Source: Clostridia bacterium (lineage in GTDB: Bacteria > Bacillota > Clostridia > Oscillospirales > CAG-272). Taken from it: a DNA stretch of 56,350 nucleotides. Of this stretch, positions 23,073 through 32,443 are shown piece by piece (within the stretch, counting starts at the first letter, position 1; each line of letters starts with the position of its first letter). The position numbers were made by a program, and so were the translations under genes. Under the pieces are notes generated by a model. The model was not told the origin of the DNA. It made no database searches and saw only the letters and a program-made list of their open reading frames with translations. Where the stretch lies: the NCBI GenBank assembly GCA_017407835.1, contig JAFQVV010000018.1, positions 1 to 56,350 of the forward strand. Reading direction: 5' to 3'.

Positions 23073-25937
23073 ATGGCACAAAACGCACAATACCGCGTCA
23101 ATCAGATTGCAAAGGATCTTAACATAAAGAGCAAGACCATCATTGATCTGCTGGCTGAGCAGAAGATTGAGGTCAAAACCCAGACAACGCTGGAGGGCAA
23201 TGATTTCAACATCATGCTGGATGCCCTGACTCGTCAAAACCAGATTGAGGGAATTGACGATTACCTGGCGGGGAAGACCAAGATTCACTCTACGTTTGCT
23301 GCACAGCATGCAGAAGCAAAAGCCGCCGCAGAAGCCAAGGCAGCCGCAGAAGCAAAGGCAGCTGCAGAAGCGAAGGCAGCCGCAGAAGCAAAGGCAGCTG
23401 CAGAAGCGAAAGCAGCCGCAGAAGCAAAGGCAGCCGCAGAGGCGAAGGCAGCTGCAGAAGCCAAGGCCGCCGCAGAAGCCAAAGCCGCGGCAGAAGCAAA
23501 GGCAGCTGCAGAAGCAAAGGCAGCTGCAGAAGCGAAGGCCGCCGCAGAAGCAAAGGCAGCCGCAGCCGCAGTGCGTCCGCAGGCGCAGCAGCAGTCCCGT
23601 CAGCCGAGCGACAGACCGCAGCAGGGTGGTTACAACAACCGTCCGCAGGGTGACAGAGGGCAGCAGGGCGGCTATAACAACCGTCAGCCGAGCGACAGAC
23701 CGCAGCAGGGTGGTTACAATAACCGTCAGCCGAGCGACAGACCGCAGCAGGGCGGTTACAATAATCGTCCGCAGGGTGACAGACCCCAGGGTGGCTATAA
23801 TAACCGTCCGCAGGGCGACAGACCCCAGGGAGGGTATAACAACCGTTCCCAGCAGGGCGGCTTCAACAACCGCGATCGTGACAACGATCGTCAGCAGTCG
23901 GCACCCAAGCCCAAGTTCCAGCCTCAGGCAATCGTCCGTGGTCAAACACCCAAGGGAACCGAGGCCAGACGTAAAACAGGTGAGACTCGCATCGTCGACA
24001 CCCGTACCACGGTGGTGGACCTCTCCAAGTACGACGAGCGCCTGGATAATTATGTAGATCACCGCCAGGATAACGTCCGCACCGACCGCCAGAAGGTGAA
24101 GAAACAGAACAATCGCGACAACGCCGCCGCCAAGGAGCGTGCCGCAATGGATAAGCTCCGCCGCAAGGAAGCCATGAAGGCCAAGCAGCAGCCCCTGCAG
24201 CTGGCACTTCCCGAGGAGATTTCGGTGGGCGAGCTGGCTTCCCGCCTGAAGGTGACGGCGGGTGAGGTCATCAAGCGACTGATGAAGCTTGGCGTGATGG
24301 CCACCGTGAACCAGATCATTGATTATGATACCGCCTACCTCATCGGTGACGAGCTGGGTGCTGTGATCACCAAGGAAGTGGTAGTCACCATTGAGGAACG
24401 TCTGTTCGACGAGACTGAGGATACTGAGGCGAATCTGGAGCCTCGCAGCCCTGTTGTCTGCGTGATGGGACACGTTGACCACGGTAAGACCTCTCTGCTG
24501 GATGCTATCCGCCATACCAGCGTAACTGCAGGCGAGGCCGGCGGTATTACCCAGCATATCGGTGCATACCGTGTCAAAGTTGGCGATAAGGAACTGACCT
24601 TCCTCGACACCCCCGGTCACGAGGCCTTTACCGCCATGCGTGCCCGCGGTGCCCAGTCCACCGATATTGCTATCCTTGTGGTTGCTGCCGATGACGGCAT
24701 CATGCCCCAGACGGTTGAGGCCATCAACCACGCCAAGGCCGCAGGCATTGACATTGTGGTTGCCATCAACAAGATGGATAAGCCCACCGCAAATCCCGAC
24801 ATGGTTAAGCAGGCATTGACCAACTATTCGCTGGTTCCCGAGGAATGGGGCGGCGATGTGATTTGCTGTCCCGTCTCTGCCCTCACCGGCATGGGATTGG
24901 ATGATCTGTTGGAGAATGTCCTGCTCGTTGCCGAAATGAAGGAGCTCAAGGCCAATCCCAACCGCCGTGCCAAGGGCCTTGTCATTGAGGCCAAGCTCGA
25001 CCGCGGCCGCGGTCCCGTGGCCACCGTTCTGGTGCAGAACGGTACTCTGCACACCGGTGATATCGTCATTGCCGGGACCGCCGTTGGCCGTGTCCGCGCC
25101 ATGACCGACCACAACGGTCGTCAGCTGCAGAAGGCAGGCCCCTCGGTTCCTGTTGAGATTATCGGTCTTGCCGAAGTGCCGCAGGCAGGTGATGAGTTTA
25201 ACGCCGTTGAGGATGAGCGCATGGCGCGTACCCTCGCCGAGCAGCGCAAGGATAAGGTGAAGGAAGAGGCATTCAAGGCGAATGCCCGCGCTAATCTGGA
25301 TGATCTGTTCAGCCAGATCAAGGAAGGCGTCAAGGAACTTTCCATCATCGTGAAGGCCGACGTGGGCGGCTCTGCCGAAGCAGTCAAGGCATCTCTTGAG
25401 AAGATCTCCAATGAGGAGGTCAAGGTTCGCGTGATTCACTCGGCTGTCGGCGGCATCACCGAGGGCGACGTTATGCTGGCTGCAGCATCCAATGCGATTA
25501 TCGTTGGCTTCAATGTTCGTCCCGACAAGGTGGCGATCGATTCTGCCGAGCGTCAGGGTGTGGATATCCGCACCTACCGCGTCATCTACGAGTGCATTGA
25601 GGAGATTGAGGCGGCAATGAAGGGTATGCTGGCACCCCAGTTCCGCGAAGTTGTGCTGGGGCATGCCGAGGTGCGCCAGACCATCCATGTGCCCAACGTC
25701 GGTACCATTGCCGGTTCGTATGTACAGGACGGTAAGGTTGCCCGCAATGCACAGATCCGCGTTGTCCGTGACGGCATCGTGATCTATGAGGATAAGATCT
25801 CCTCGCTGAAGCGCTTCAAGGACGATGCACGCGAGGTTGCCACCGGCTTTGAATGCGGTATTGGGCTTGAGAAGTTTAACGATATCAAAGAAGGCGATAT
25901 TCTCGAGGCCTTCATTATGGAAGAGATCGAGAGATAA
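23073..25937 (+). CDS. infB: Translation initiation factor IF-2
   Basis: 954 residues. N-terminal IF2 domain ([20 protein letters not shown]), then a low-complexity linker, then the G domain with [20 protein letters not shown] and NKMD motifs, and C-terminal domains. IF-2 places initiator tRNA on the 30S subunit using GTP. The linker is extraordinary: 14 units of AEAKAA followed by repeats of the type [10 protein letters not shown] up to about residue 270. A 9-bp near-palindrome GCCTTTGCC/GGCAAAGGC stands just before the start, possibly affecting translation. Confidence 0.97.
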   Translation: MAQNAQYRVNQIAKDLNIKSKTIIDLLAEQKIEVKTQTTLEGNDFNIMLDALTRQNQIEGIDDYLAGKTKIHSTFAAQHAEAKAAAEAKAAAEAKAAAEAKAAAEAKAAAEAKAAAEAKAAAEAKAAAEAKAAAEAKAAAEAKAAAEAKAAAEAKAAAEAKAAAAAVRPQAQQQSRQPSDRPQQGGYNNRPQGDRGQQGGYNNRQPSDRPQQGGYNNRQPSDRPQQGGYNNRPQGDRPQGGYNNRPQGDRPQGGYNNRSQQGGFNNRDRDNDRQQSAPKPKFQPQAIVRGQTPKGTEARRKTGETRIVDTRTTVVDLSKYDERLDNYVDHRQDNVRTDRQKVKKQNNRDNAAAKERAAMDKLRRKEAMKAKQQPLQLALPEEISVGELASRLKVTAGEVIKRLMKLGVMATVNQIIDYDTAYLIGDELGAVITKEVVVTIEERLFDETEDTEANLEPRSPVVCVMGHVDHGKTSLLDAIRHTSVTAGEAGGITQHIGAYRVKVGDKELTFLDTPGHEAFTAMRARGAQSTDIAILVVAADDGIMPQTVEAINHAKAAGIDIVVAINKMDKPTANPDMVKQALTNYSLVPEEWGGDVICCPVSALTGMGLDDLLENVLLVAEMKELKANPNRRAKGLVIEAKLDRGRGPVATVLVQNGTLHTGDIVIAGTAVGRVRAMTDHNGRQLQKAGPSVPVEIIGLAEVPQAGDEFNAVEDERMARTLAEQRKDKVKEEAFKANARANLDDLFSQIKEGVKELSIIVKADVGGSAEAVKASLEKISNEEVKVRVIHSAVGGITEGDVMLAAASNAIIVGFNVRPDKVAIDSAERQGVDIRTYRVIYECIEEIEAAMKGMLAPQFREVVLGHAEVRQTIHVPNVGTIAGSYVQDGKVARNAQIRVVRDGIVIYEDKISSLKRFKDDAREVATGFECGIGLEKFNDIKEGDILEAFIMEEIER
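23310..23561 (+). repeat. Fourteen 18-bp tandem repeats in infB (AEAKAA)
   Basis: Fourteen consecutive units of about 18 bp, each encoding Ala-Glu-Ala-Lys-Ala-Ala, run in frame. Synonymous changes (gcagaagcaaaggcagcc and near variants) show the units are old enough to differ but are kept in frame. They form an alanine-rich, probably helical spacer in IF-2. Confidence 0.9.
23605..23862 (+). repeat. Tandem Gly/Asn/Gln-rich repeats in infB
   Basis: About six imperfect in-frame units encoding QQGGYNNR, joined by PSDRP or PQGDRP, follow the AEAKAA array in the IF-2 linker. They encode a disordered, Arg/Gln/Gly-rich, RNA-binding-like stretch. Boundaries are approximate. Confidence 0.8.
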
Positions 25938-25987
25938 ATTGAAATATGCATGGCTCGTGAATGCCGAACGGAAAGGAGTGTGTCCCC

Positions 25988-26413
25988 ATGCAATATGAAA
26001 AATCCTGCGGCGCGGTTGTCCTGCGTCGGGAGGGGGAGCGGACGTATGTTCTGCTCATTCGTCACAAAAAAGGCGGGCATCGCTCCTTCCCGAAGGGGCA
26101 TGTCGAGCGGGGCGAGAGCGAACGCCGCACCGCTGAGCGCGAGGTGCGGGAGGAAACAGGTGCCCGCATCAATATCCGCGAGCGATTTCGTGTGCCCATC
26201 CGCTACCGACCGATGCCGGGGGTGGAGAAGGAGGTTGTCTACTTCCTTGCCTTCACCGATGATCCCGCGATCCGTCCCCGAGAGGGCGAGATTGCCGAGG
26301 TGGAGTGGATGCCGTTGGACAGAGCGGACGAAGCACTGTCCCATGACAATGACCGTATGGTTCTCCGTTCCGCGCGGCGCTATCTGGCATCCCGAGAGAG
26401 GGTAGAGCAGTAA
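25988..26413 (+). CDS. Nudix hydrolase
   Basis: 141 residues from the ATG at 25988, 9 bp after AAAGGAG. The Nudix box is complete: GHVERGESERRTAEREVREE matches G-x5-E-x7-R-E-U-x-E-E. The N-terminus (KSCGAVVLRREGERTYVLLI) resembles diadenosine tetraphosphate hydrolases of the NUDT2/MutT-like type. It would hydrolyse a nucleoside diphosphate linked to X. It stands directly after infB, where rbfA would be expected in related genomes. Confidence 0.92.
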   Translation: MQYEKSCGAVVLRREGERTYVLLIRHKKGGHRSFPKGHVERGESERRTAEREVREETGARINIRERFRVPIRYRPMPGVEKEVVYFLAFTDDPAIRPREGEIAEVEWMPLDRADEALSHDNDRMVLRSARRYLASRERVEQ

Positions 26414-26416
26414 AAA

Positions 26417-26504
26417 GGGAAGAGGACGCCTTTTGAAAAAGGCGTCCTCTTCCCTCTCTGCTTCTGCTGTGCCGAAGCAGATTCACCCATCTCCCGCGAA
26501 AACT
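26417..26504. repeat. Dispersed hairpin repeat, copy 1 (short)
   Basis: Hairpin A: perfect 16-bp stem 26417-26432 with 26439-26454, loop TTGAAA. Hairpin B: CTGCTTC (26458-26464) with GAAGCAG (26474-26480). A 24-nt block follows (26481-26504, ATTCACCCATCTCCCGCGAA then AACT) which recurs with one change at 31337-31360. It also serves as terminator for the Nudix gene. Confidence 0.8.
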
Positions 26505-26547
26505 TTCGCATATGGTTTGCTATGAGGGACATTGCTGAATTTTTTTG

Positions 26548-26576
26548 TTGCATTCGGGGGATGAATGTGCTATAAT
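26548..26576 (+). promoter_or_regulatory. queT promoter
   Basis: TTGCAT (26548-26553), 17 bp, TATAAT (26571-26576); transcription would start just before the preQ1 aptamer. Confidence 0.85.
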
Positions 26577-26584
26577 AGAAACTA

Positions 26585-26630
26585 CCGGTGAGTTCGAAAC
26601 CTTCCTCACCTAAAACAAAACTAAAGGAGC
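26585..26630 (+). promoter_or_regulatory. preQ1-I riboswitch
   Basis: P1 stem GGTGAG (26587-26592) with CTCACC (26605-26610), loop TTCGAAACCTTC, and an A-rich tail ACAAAACTAAAGGAG that would form the pseudoknot. These features match the preQ1-I aptamer consensus. The Shine-Dalgarno AGGAG (26625-26629) of queT lies directly in the tail, so preQ1 binding would hide it. The gene function and aptamer support each other. Confidence 0.85.
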
Positions 26631-26635
26631 CTATT

Positions 26636-27121
26636 ATGAAACATCGCAATTCTACCCGCTATCTGGTGCAGGCGGCGCTGATCGCTGCCGTATACGTTGT
26701 ACTGACCTATCTGGTCAGCGCGCTGGGCTGGGCGAGCGGTGCCGTTCAGCTGCGGCTGTCCGAGGCGCTGACCGTCCTGCCCTTTTTGCTTCCCTCTGCC
26801 GTGCCCGGGCTGTGGTGTGGCTGTCTGCTGGCCAATCTGCTCACGGGCAGTGCCCTCTGGGATGTGGTCTTCGGCAGCCTTGCTACCCTGTTGGGAGCAC
26901 TGGGGACACGTGCCCTGCGGCATCGCTCGCCGTATCTGGCGTGCATTCCGCCAATTCTGGCAAATACGCTGATTATTCCTTTTGTTCTGCGGCTGGTTTA
27001 CGGGGATGGCACCCCCATCGGATTCTTAGTGCTGACGGTGGGGTTGGGTGAGGTGATCTCCTGTGGTGTGTTCGGTACGGCGCTGCTGCTTGTTTTGCGT
27101 CGCCGCGGCGGTCTGCAGTAA
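26636..27121 (+). CDS. queT: QueT-family ECF transporter S component
   Basis: 161 residues, about five or six hydrophobic segments. YLVQAALIAAVYVVLTYLVS and AVQLRLSEALTVLPFL match QueT (PF06177); RLSEAL is the typical substrate-site motif. It forms the substrate-binding S component that works with a shared energy-coupling module (ecfAAT elsewhere) to import a queuosine precursor, likely preQ1 or preQ0. The riboswitch immediately upstream supports this. Start ATG at 26636 after AGGAG. Confidence 0.93.
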   Translation: MKHRNSTRYLVQAALIAAVYVVLTYLVSALGWASGAVQLRLSEALTVLPFLLPSAVPGLWCGCLLANLLTGSALWDVVFGSLATLLGALGTRALRHRSPYLACIPPILANTLIIPFVLRLVYGDGTPIGFLVLTVGLGEVISCGVFGTALLLVLRRRGGLQ

Positions 27122-27232
27122 GCCTGCTTGACATTGCCCGTGGGCTGTGCTAAAATATGCACAGAAGCACAGGGGCATATTTTCGCGCCCTCCGGCATAG
27201 GGGTATAGTATCTCTTTTTTTCGGAGGTGCAT

Positions 27233-28069
27233 ATGCTCGATTGGCTCAAAGTTCTTCTTCTCGGCCTTGTGCAGGGGATAACCGAATGGCTGCCCATTTC
27301 CTCTACGGGGCATTTGATTTTGCTCAACAGCCTGATTCCTATCTCTGTCTCGGAGGATTTTTTCGCGCTCTTTTCGGTGGTAATCCAGCTTGGCTCGATT
27401 GCGGCGGTGCCCGTTCTCTATGCCGATGCGCTCTTTTCTGCCGTTCGTGCGCCGGCATCGCGGGAAAGACGCGCGGGACTGGCGCTTTGGCGGAACATTC
27501 TTGTGGCCTGCCTGCCGTCGGCGGTAATCGGCTTTCTGCTCGATGATTTTATCGATGAAGCGCTTGACGGTCCGCTGATTGTTGCCTGTACGCTGATTTT
27601 GTACGGGATTCTTTTCCTTGTCATTGAACGCCGCCCGCGCGCGGGGGAGATCCATACAACCGATGCGATCTCGCCGCGCCGAGCATTTGGTGTCGGCTGT
27701 GCGCAGGTACTGGCACTTATCCCCGGTACATCCCGCTCAGGTGCGACCATTCTCGGCGGTATGCTTCTGGGCCTTGAGCGCGGCACAGCTGCTGAATTTT
27801 CCTTCTTCTTGGCGATTCCCACGATGTTGGGCGCCGGCGGTCTGCGGGGAGCAAAATTTGCCCTGGCTCTGGCACGGGGAGAGACAGCCTGCACCGGGGA
27901 AGAATGGCTGATGCTGGCAGTGTCAGCATTGGTTGCCTTTGCCGTGTCCTGTGCTGTGATCCGCTTTTTGCGCGATTTTGTTCGCCGCCATACCTTTCGG
28001 GCGTTTGGCATTTATCGCATTCTGCTGGGCGGAGCGGTGCTCGCCGCCGCAGCTCTGCAACGACTATGA
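27233..28069 (+). CDS. uppP: Undecaprenyl-diphosphatase
   Basis: 278 residues from the ATG at 27233; a GTG at 27227 is part of the GGAGG site. Integral membrane protein with the two catalytic motifs of the UppP/BacA family: GITEWLPISSTGHLIL and PGTSRSGATILGGML. It dephosphorylates undecaprenyl pyrophosphate, recycling the lipid carrier for peptidoglycan and giving bacitracin tolerance. It follows queT by about 110 bp with no terminator that I can see. Confidence 0.96.
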   Translation: MLDWLKVLLLGLVQGITEWLPISSTGHLILLNSLIPISVSEDFFALFSVVIQLGSIAAVPVLYADALFSAVRAPASRERRAGLALWRNILVACLPSAVIGFLLDDFIDEALDGPLIVACTLILYGILFLVIERRPRAGEIHTTDAISPRRAFGVGCAQVLALIPGTSRSGATILGGMLLGLERGTAAEFSFFLAIPTMLGAGGLRGAKFALALARGETACTGEEWLMLAVSALVAFAVSCAVIRFLRDFVRRHTFRAFGIYRILLGGAVLAAAALQRL

Positions 28070-28090
28070 TAAACAGAAAGGGAGCTGACT

Positions 28091-29341
28091 ATGACCAATC
28101 AGGCTCTTCCTCCCCGCGCGCCCTTAGCTGACCGTGTCCGCCCCCGCACCATCGACGAGATGGTGGGGCAGGGGCACCTGTTCGGTGAGCGGGGTGTCCT
28201 GCGCCGTATGCTGGCGGCGGGGCGTATTCCCAATATGATTTTCTTCGGCCCCCCGGGGGTGGGCAAGACCACGGCGGCATCCATCATCGCTGCCGCATCC
28301 TCCCGCAGGCTGATTCGGCTCAACGCCACCACGGCGTCGCTTGCCGACATCAAGGCGGCGGCCGCCGAGACGGGTAATCTGTTCGGGGGCGGCGGGGTGC
28401 TGCTCTATCTGGACGAGATCCAGTACTTCAACCGCAAGCAGCAGCAGTCGCTGCTGGAATACATCGAGGACGGGCGGATCACCCTCATTGCCTCTACCAC
28501 CGAGAATCCCCATTTCTGTCTCTACAACGCCCTTCTCTCCCGCTGTTCGCTCTTTGAGTTCAAGCCTGTGAAGGGGGAGGAGCTGACGCCTGCCCTTGTC
28601 CGTGCGCTGGACATCCTCAACGCCGAGAGCGGGGAGGGGGAGGTCGAGCGGATACTGACGCCCGATGCCATCGACCGCATCGCTCGAGGATCGGGCGGCG
28701 ATGTGCGCCGTGCCCTCGGCTTGCTGGAGAACGGCTACTACGCCGCCGAAGAGGACGGACGGATCACCGCCGAGTCCATCGAGGCGTTCAGCCCGGCGGG
28801 GATCGGCAACTTCGATGACGATACCCACTATGACCTGCTCTCCTGCCTGCAGAAATCAATTCGCGGCTCGGATCCCGACGCGGCGGTCTTCTATCTGGCA
28901 AAGCTGCTGAGTCTGGGCGAGCTGATCTCGGTCTGCCGCCGTCTGCAGGTGATCGCGTCGGAGGATATCGGACTTGCCTATCCGTTGGCTGCGGTGGTGA
29001 CGCAGGCGTGCTGTGCATCGGCGAGGGAGCTGGGTATGCCCGAAGCGAGACTGCCGCTTGCCAATGCGGCGATTCTGCTTGCCACATCCCCCAAGTCCAA
29101 CGCGGCGCATAATGCCGTACTCTCTGCTACCGCCGATGTGGAGGCGGGAAAGGGTGTCGCGGTGCCCGAACACCTGGCGTCTCCCCTCTTCCGCGGGTAC
29201 AAGTATCCCCACGACTACCCCGGTCACTATGTCAAGCAGACCTATCTGCCCGCCGATCTTGCCGACGCCCACTACTATGTGTGGGGAGACAACAAGCAGG
29301 AGCAGGCGGCCAAGAGTTATTGGGACAAGCTGAAGCAGTAG
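28091..29341 (+). CDS. rarA: Replication-associated recombination protein RarA (MgsA)
   Basis: 416 residues. AAA+ ATPase with Walker A FGPPGVGKTT, Walker B LYLDEIQYFN, sensor STTENPHF and the C-terminal RarA tetramerisation region. It acts at stalled replication forks. Start ATG after AAGGGAGCTG; no overlap with neighbours. The highly GC-rich codon use is typical of this block. Confidence 0.95.
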   Translation: MTNQALPPRAPLADRVRPRTIDEMVGQGHLFGERGVLRRMLAAGRIPNMIFFGPPGVGKTTAASIIAAASSRRLIRLNATTASLADIKAAAAETGNLFGGGGVLLYLDEIQYFNRKQQQSLLEYIEDGRITLIASTTENPHFCLYNALLSRCSLFEFKPVKGEELTPALVRALDILNAESGEGEVERILTPDAIDRIARGSGGDVRRALGLLENGYYAAEEDGRITAESIEAFSPAGIGNFDDDTHYDLLSCLQKSIRGSDPDAAVFYLAKLLSLGELISVCRRLQVIASEDIGLAYPLAAVVTQACCASARELGMPEARLPLANAAILLATSPKSNAAHNAVLSATADVEAGKGVAVPEHLASPLFRGYKYPHDYPGHYVKQTYLPADLADAHYYVWGDNKQEQAAKSYWDKLKQ

Positions 29342-29379
29342 GGCGTGCCCCTGCGCGACTTCCCACGAAAGGATAAACC

Positions 29380-31260
29380 ATGAATCTGACCACAGAGATC
29401 GTTGTCATCGGCGCAGGTCATGCGGGGGTGGAGGCTGCCCTTGCCGCCGCACGTCTGGGCTGTGACACGGTGTTATTTACCCTGTCTCTGGACGCCATTG
29501 CCAATATGCCCTGCAATCCCTCCATCGGGGGAACAGGGAAGGGGCATCTGGTGTACGAGATCGATGCCCTGGGGGGAGAAATGGGACGGGCGGCCGATGC
29601 CGTGACGCTCCAATCCCGCACCCTGAATCTGGGCAAGGGAGCGGCGGTACATTCCAAGCGAATCCAAGCCGACCGCCGCGCCTATGCTGCTTATATGAAG
29701 CGCGTCCTTGAGCGCACCCCCGGTCTGCGGTTGGTGCAGGCCGAGGTGACGGCGCTGATCACCGAGCCCGATGCCGACGGCACGCCCCGCGTCTGCGGTG
29801 TGGAGACGCGTCTGGGCGAGCAGTGGAGCTGCCACGGTGTCGTCATTGCCACGGGCACGCACCTTGACGGGCGGGTTTTTGTGGGGGATCGCAACTATGC
29901 CGCCGGCCCCGACGGGCTTTTGCCCGCAGTGGGACTGTCAGCATCGCTCGAGGCGTTGGGACTGACGCTGATGCGCTTTAAGACCGGCACTCCTGCTCGG
30001 GTAAAGCGACAGTCGGTGGATCTCTCTGTACTGGAGATCCAGCCGGGGGAGGACAAGCCCACCCCCTATTCGGCCGACACCCCCGAAGATGCCTTTGACG
30101 GCATGGAACAGCTGCCCTGCCATATCGTTTATACCAATGCCGAGACCCACCGCATCATCCGCGACAATATCTCGCGCTCTGCCATGTATTCGGGGCAAAT
30201 CCACGGTACGGGCCCCCGATACTGTCCCTCCATCGAGGACAAGCTGGTGCGCTTTGCCGACAAGGAGCGGCATCAGCTCTTTGTGGAGCCCATGGGTGCC
30301 GACACCGACGAGCTGTATATACAAGGCTTTTCCACCTCTCTGCCCCCCGATGTCCAGCATGCCATGCTCCGTTCCCTTGACGGCTTTGCCCATGCCGAGA
30401 TCATGCGCTATGCCTATGCCATCGAATATGATTGCGCCGATCCCACCCCGATGACGGCAGACCTTGCTTTCCGTGCAGTGCGCGGGCTTTGGGGTGCGGG
30501 GCAGTTCAATGGGACCTCTGGCTATGAGGAAGCGGCGGCGCAGGGGCTGGTGGCGGGCATTAACGCCGCCCTTATGGTGCATGGGCGTGAGCCTATGGTT
30601 CTGCCCCGCTCCTCCTCTTACATTGGGACGCTCATCGACGATTTGGTAACCAAGGGAACAAACGAGCCCTACCGCATGATGACCTCCCGCTCGGAGTACC
30701 GTCTGCTGCTGCGTCAGGACAACGCCGACCGCCGCCTCACGCCGATCGGCCGCGAGGTCGGGCTGATCGGAGACGAACGCTGGGCTGAATACGACGCCAA
30801 GCAGGCGGCCATTGACGCCGAGTGCGCACGGCTGGAGTTGACTTACCTATCTCCCTCGGCCGAGAACAATGCCATTCTTGCCGAGCTGGGGCAGGCACCT
30901 CTCACCACGGGAATTTCCTTGGGCGACCTGCTCCGCCGTCCCGGTATTGACTATGCTGCCCTTGAGCGGCTGGATGCCGCCCGTTCTCCTCTGTCCCGCA
31001 GGGTGGTGACCAGCGTTGAGGTGGGAATCAAATACGCCGGGTACATCAAACGCCAGTTGGCTGAGGTGGCCCGATTGGAAAAACGGGAGGCCTACCGCCT
31101 GCCCGAGAATATTGACTATTCGGCCATCACCGGTCTGCGCATCGAGGCGGCACAGAAGCTGACACGCCTTCGCCCCCTGACGCTGGGACAAGCCACCCGC
31201 ATCAGCGGCGTCAGCCCGGCTGATATCGGCGTGCTGATGATTTATTTGGGGATAAAATGA
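29380..31260 (+). CDS. mnmG: tRNA U34 5-carboxymethylaminomethyl modification enzyme MnmG
   Basis: 626 residues. FAD-binding N-terminus VIGAGHAGVEAALAAARLG, then NPSIGGTGKGHLVYEIDALGG and the C-terminal tRNA-binding region are typical. With MnmE it modifies the wobble uridine of several tRNAs, needing tetrahydrofolate, FAD and GTP. mnmE is not beside it here. Followed by a dispersed repeat, so it is probably the end of a transcript. Confidence 0.96.
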   Translation: MNLTTEIVVIGAGHAGVEAALAAARLGCDTVLFTLSLDAIANMPCNPSIGGTGKGHLVYEIDALGGEMGRAADAVTLQSRTLNLGKGAAVHSKRIQADRRAYAAYMKRVLERTPGLRLVQAEVTALITEPDADGTPRVCGVETRLGEQWSCHGVVIATGTHLDGRVFVGDRNYAAGPDGLLPAVGLSASLEALGLTLMRFKTGTPARVKRQSVDLSVLEIQPGEDKPTPYSADTPEDAFDGMEQLPCHIVYTNAETHRIIRDNISRSAMYSGQIHGTGPRYCPSIEDKLVRFADKERHQLFVEPMGADTDELYIQGFSTSLPPDVQHAMLRSLDGFAHAEIMRYAYAIEYDCADPTPMTADLAFRAVRGLWGAGQFNGTSGYEEAAAQGLVAGINAALMVHGREPMVLPRSSSYIGTLIDDLVTKGTNEPYRMMTSRSEYRLLLRQDNADRRLTPIGREVGLIGDERWAEYDAKQAAIDAECARLELTYLSPSAENNAILAELGQAPLTTGISLGDLLRRPGIDYAALERLDAARSPLSRRVVTSVEVGIKYAGYIKRQLAEVARLEKREAYRLPENIDYSAITGLRIEAAQKLTRLRPLTLGQATRISGVSPADIGVLMIYLGIK

Positions 31261-31267
31261 TGCATTG

Positions 31268-31455
31268 CGAAGAGGGAAGAGGGTGCCTTTTGAAAAAGGT
31301 GTCTCTTCCCTCTTGCCTGCGGCAAAGCCGCAGGCAATTCACCCAACTCCCGCGAAAACTGGCAGAAAATTTATTGTGAAAGTTTTTGCGGGATTCGCAA
31401 GGGGGCTTTTTGAAAAAAGCCCCCTTGCGCGGGGTTTGGGGCAGAGCCCCAGTTG
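31268..31455. repeat. Dispersed hairpin repeat, copy 2 (full length)
   Basis: Hairpin A: GAGGGAAGAG (31272-31281) with CTCTTCCCTC (31303-31312). Hairpin B: GCCTGCGGC (31315-31323) with GCCGCAGGC (31327-31335). A block shared with copy 1 (31337-31360), whose CCCGCGAAAACT end pairs with AGTTTTTGCGGG (31381-31392). Then hairpin C with arms CAAGGGGGC and GCCCCCTTG and a GGGGC/GCCCC stem to 31450. The 309-bp gap between mnmG and nrdG holds no gene; it is mostly this element and a weak promoter. Confidence 0.8.
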
Positions 31456-31570
31456 TCCCCCTTTGCGAATTGCCCAATTCCGTTCCCGTCTTTTTGTGCA
31501 TTATTCCATCTTCCCTTTTGGGGGCGGATGTGGTACAATAGTGGAGCATGAATGATGAGGAGGGATGAGG

Positions 31571-32269
31571 ATGAAGCTGTGCGGTTTGCAGAAGCTGACA
31601 CTGCTTGATTTCCCCGGCAAGGTCGCCTGCACGGTGTTCACCGGCGGATGCAACTTCCGTTGTCCTTTTTGTCATAACGCCCAGCTTGTGCTTCTGCCCG
31701 AGGGGCATGACGCGCTGGCGGTGGAAGAGTTTTTTACCTTTCTCTCCCGACGCCGCGGCATTCTTGACGGGGTATGCGTGACGGGGGGAGAGCCCCTTCT
31801 GCAGCACGATATTGCCGATTTTCTCCGCCGCATCCGCAGTCTCGGCTTTGCCGTGAAGCTGGACACCAACGGTTCCTTCCCCGAACAGCTGAGGGCGCTG
31901 GTGCGGGAGGGGGTGGTGGACTATGTGGCCATGGACATCAAGCATGCACCCGAGCAGTACGGCATCGCCGTGGGCATTGAGGGTTTCGATACCGCCCGGG
32001 TGGAGCAGAGCATTGACTTCCTGCTCGCGGGAGCGGTGCCTTACGAGTTCCGCACCACCGTGGTGGCCGAGATTCATCACGATGGGGATTTCGCCGCCAT
32101 TGGCCGCCGCATCCGGGGGGCGGAACGGTATTATCTGCAGTCTTTTCGCGATGAGGGGGATCTTCTCACAGGCGGTCTGACTGCGCCCACCGCCGAGCAA
32201 ATGTGTCGCTGGCGGGAGGAGATCGCGCCCTATGTGGGAGAGGCTGTCATTCGGAGCGAAACAAAGTAA
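31571..32269 (+). CDS. nrdG: Anaerobic ribonucleotide reductase activating enzyme
   Basis: 232 residues from the ATG at 31571 (GGAGG 7 bp upstream). The radical SAM motif CNFRCPFC and the GGEP motif (VTGGEPLL) are clear, as is the N-terminal LTLLDFPGKVACTVFTGGC. It matches the TIGR02495-type glycyl-radical activases. It would make the glycyl radical of the neighbouring NrdD using S-adenosylmethionine. Separated from nrdD by 174 bp and its own promoter. Confidence 0.92.
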   Translation: MKLCGLQKLTLLDFPGKVACTVFTGGCNFRCPFCHNAQLVLLPEGHDALAVEEFFTFLSRRRGILDGVCVTGGEPLLQHDIADFLRRIRSLGFAVKLDTNGSFPEQLRALVREGVVDYVAMDIKHAPEQYGIAVGIEGFDTARVEQSIDFLLAGAVPYEFRTTVVAEIHHDGDFAAIGRRIRGAERYYLQSFRDEGDLLTGGLTAPTAEQMCRWREEIAPYVGEAVIRSETK

Positions 32270-32301
32270 AGCACTAAATCTTGTGATCGGTTGAGAATTT
32301 T

Positions 32302-32388
32302 TTTCTATATCTTGTGTTTTACCCCTTGACAAACACAACCAAATGTGGTATGCTATACCCGACACCGCTTCCGGTGTCGGGTATTTTT
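32302..32388 (+). promoter_or_regulatory. nrdD promoter with NrdR-like boxes and a terminal hairpin
   Basis: Promoter TTGACA (32326-32331), 17 bp, TATGCT (32349-32354). Two NrdR-box-like 16-mers, at 32302-32317 (TTTCTATATCTTGTGT) and 32333-32348 (ACACAACCAAATGTGG), start 31 bp apart, three helical turns; the second fills the promoter spacer. A perfect 10-bp hairpin, CCCGACACCG (32358-32367) with CGGTGTCGGG (32372-32381) and a T-run, stands at the likely transcription start. It may end nrdG transcripts or cap the nrdD mRNA. Confidence 0.7.
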
Positions 32389-32443
32389 ATCCAAATCATA
32401 ACCGAACGACCCAAATAAATGAAAACGACAAAAGGAGAACACG

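Noticed and set aside
23310..23862. CRISPR-like direct repeats
   Set aside because: The repeats are contiguous, in frame, and encode a protein linker; there are no spacers and no cas genes.
23004..25688. An 894-residue open frame opposite infB
   Set aside because: It is antisense to a clear IF-2 gene; GC-rich codon bias and the in-frame repeats keep the opposite strand open. No recognisable domain or RBS.
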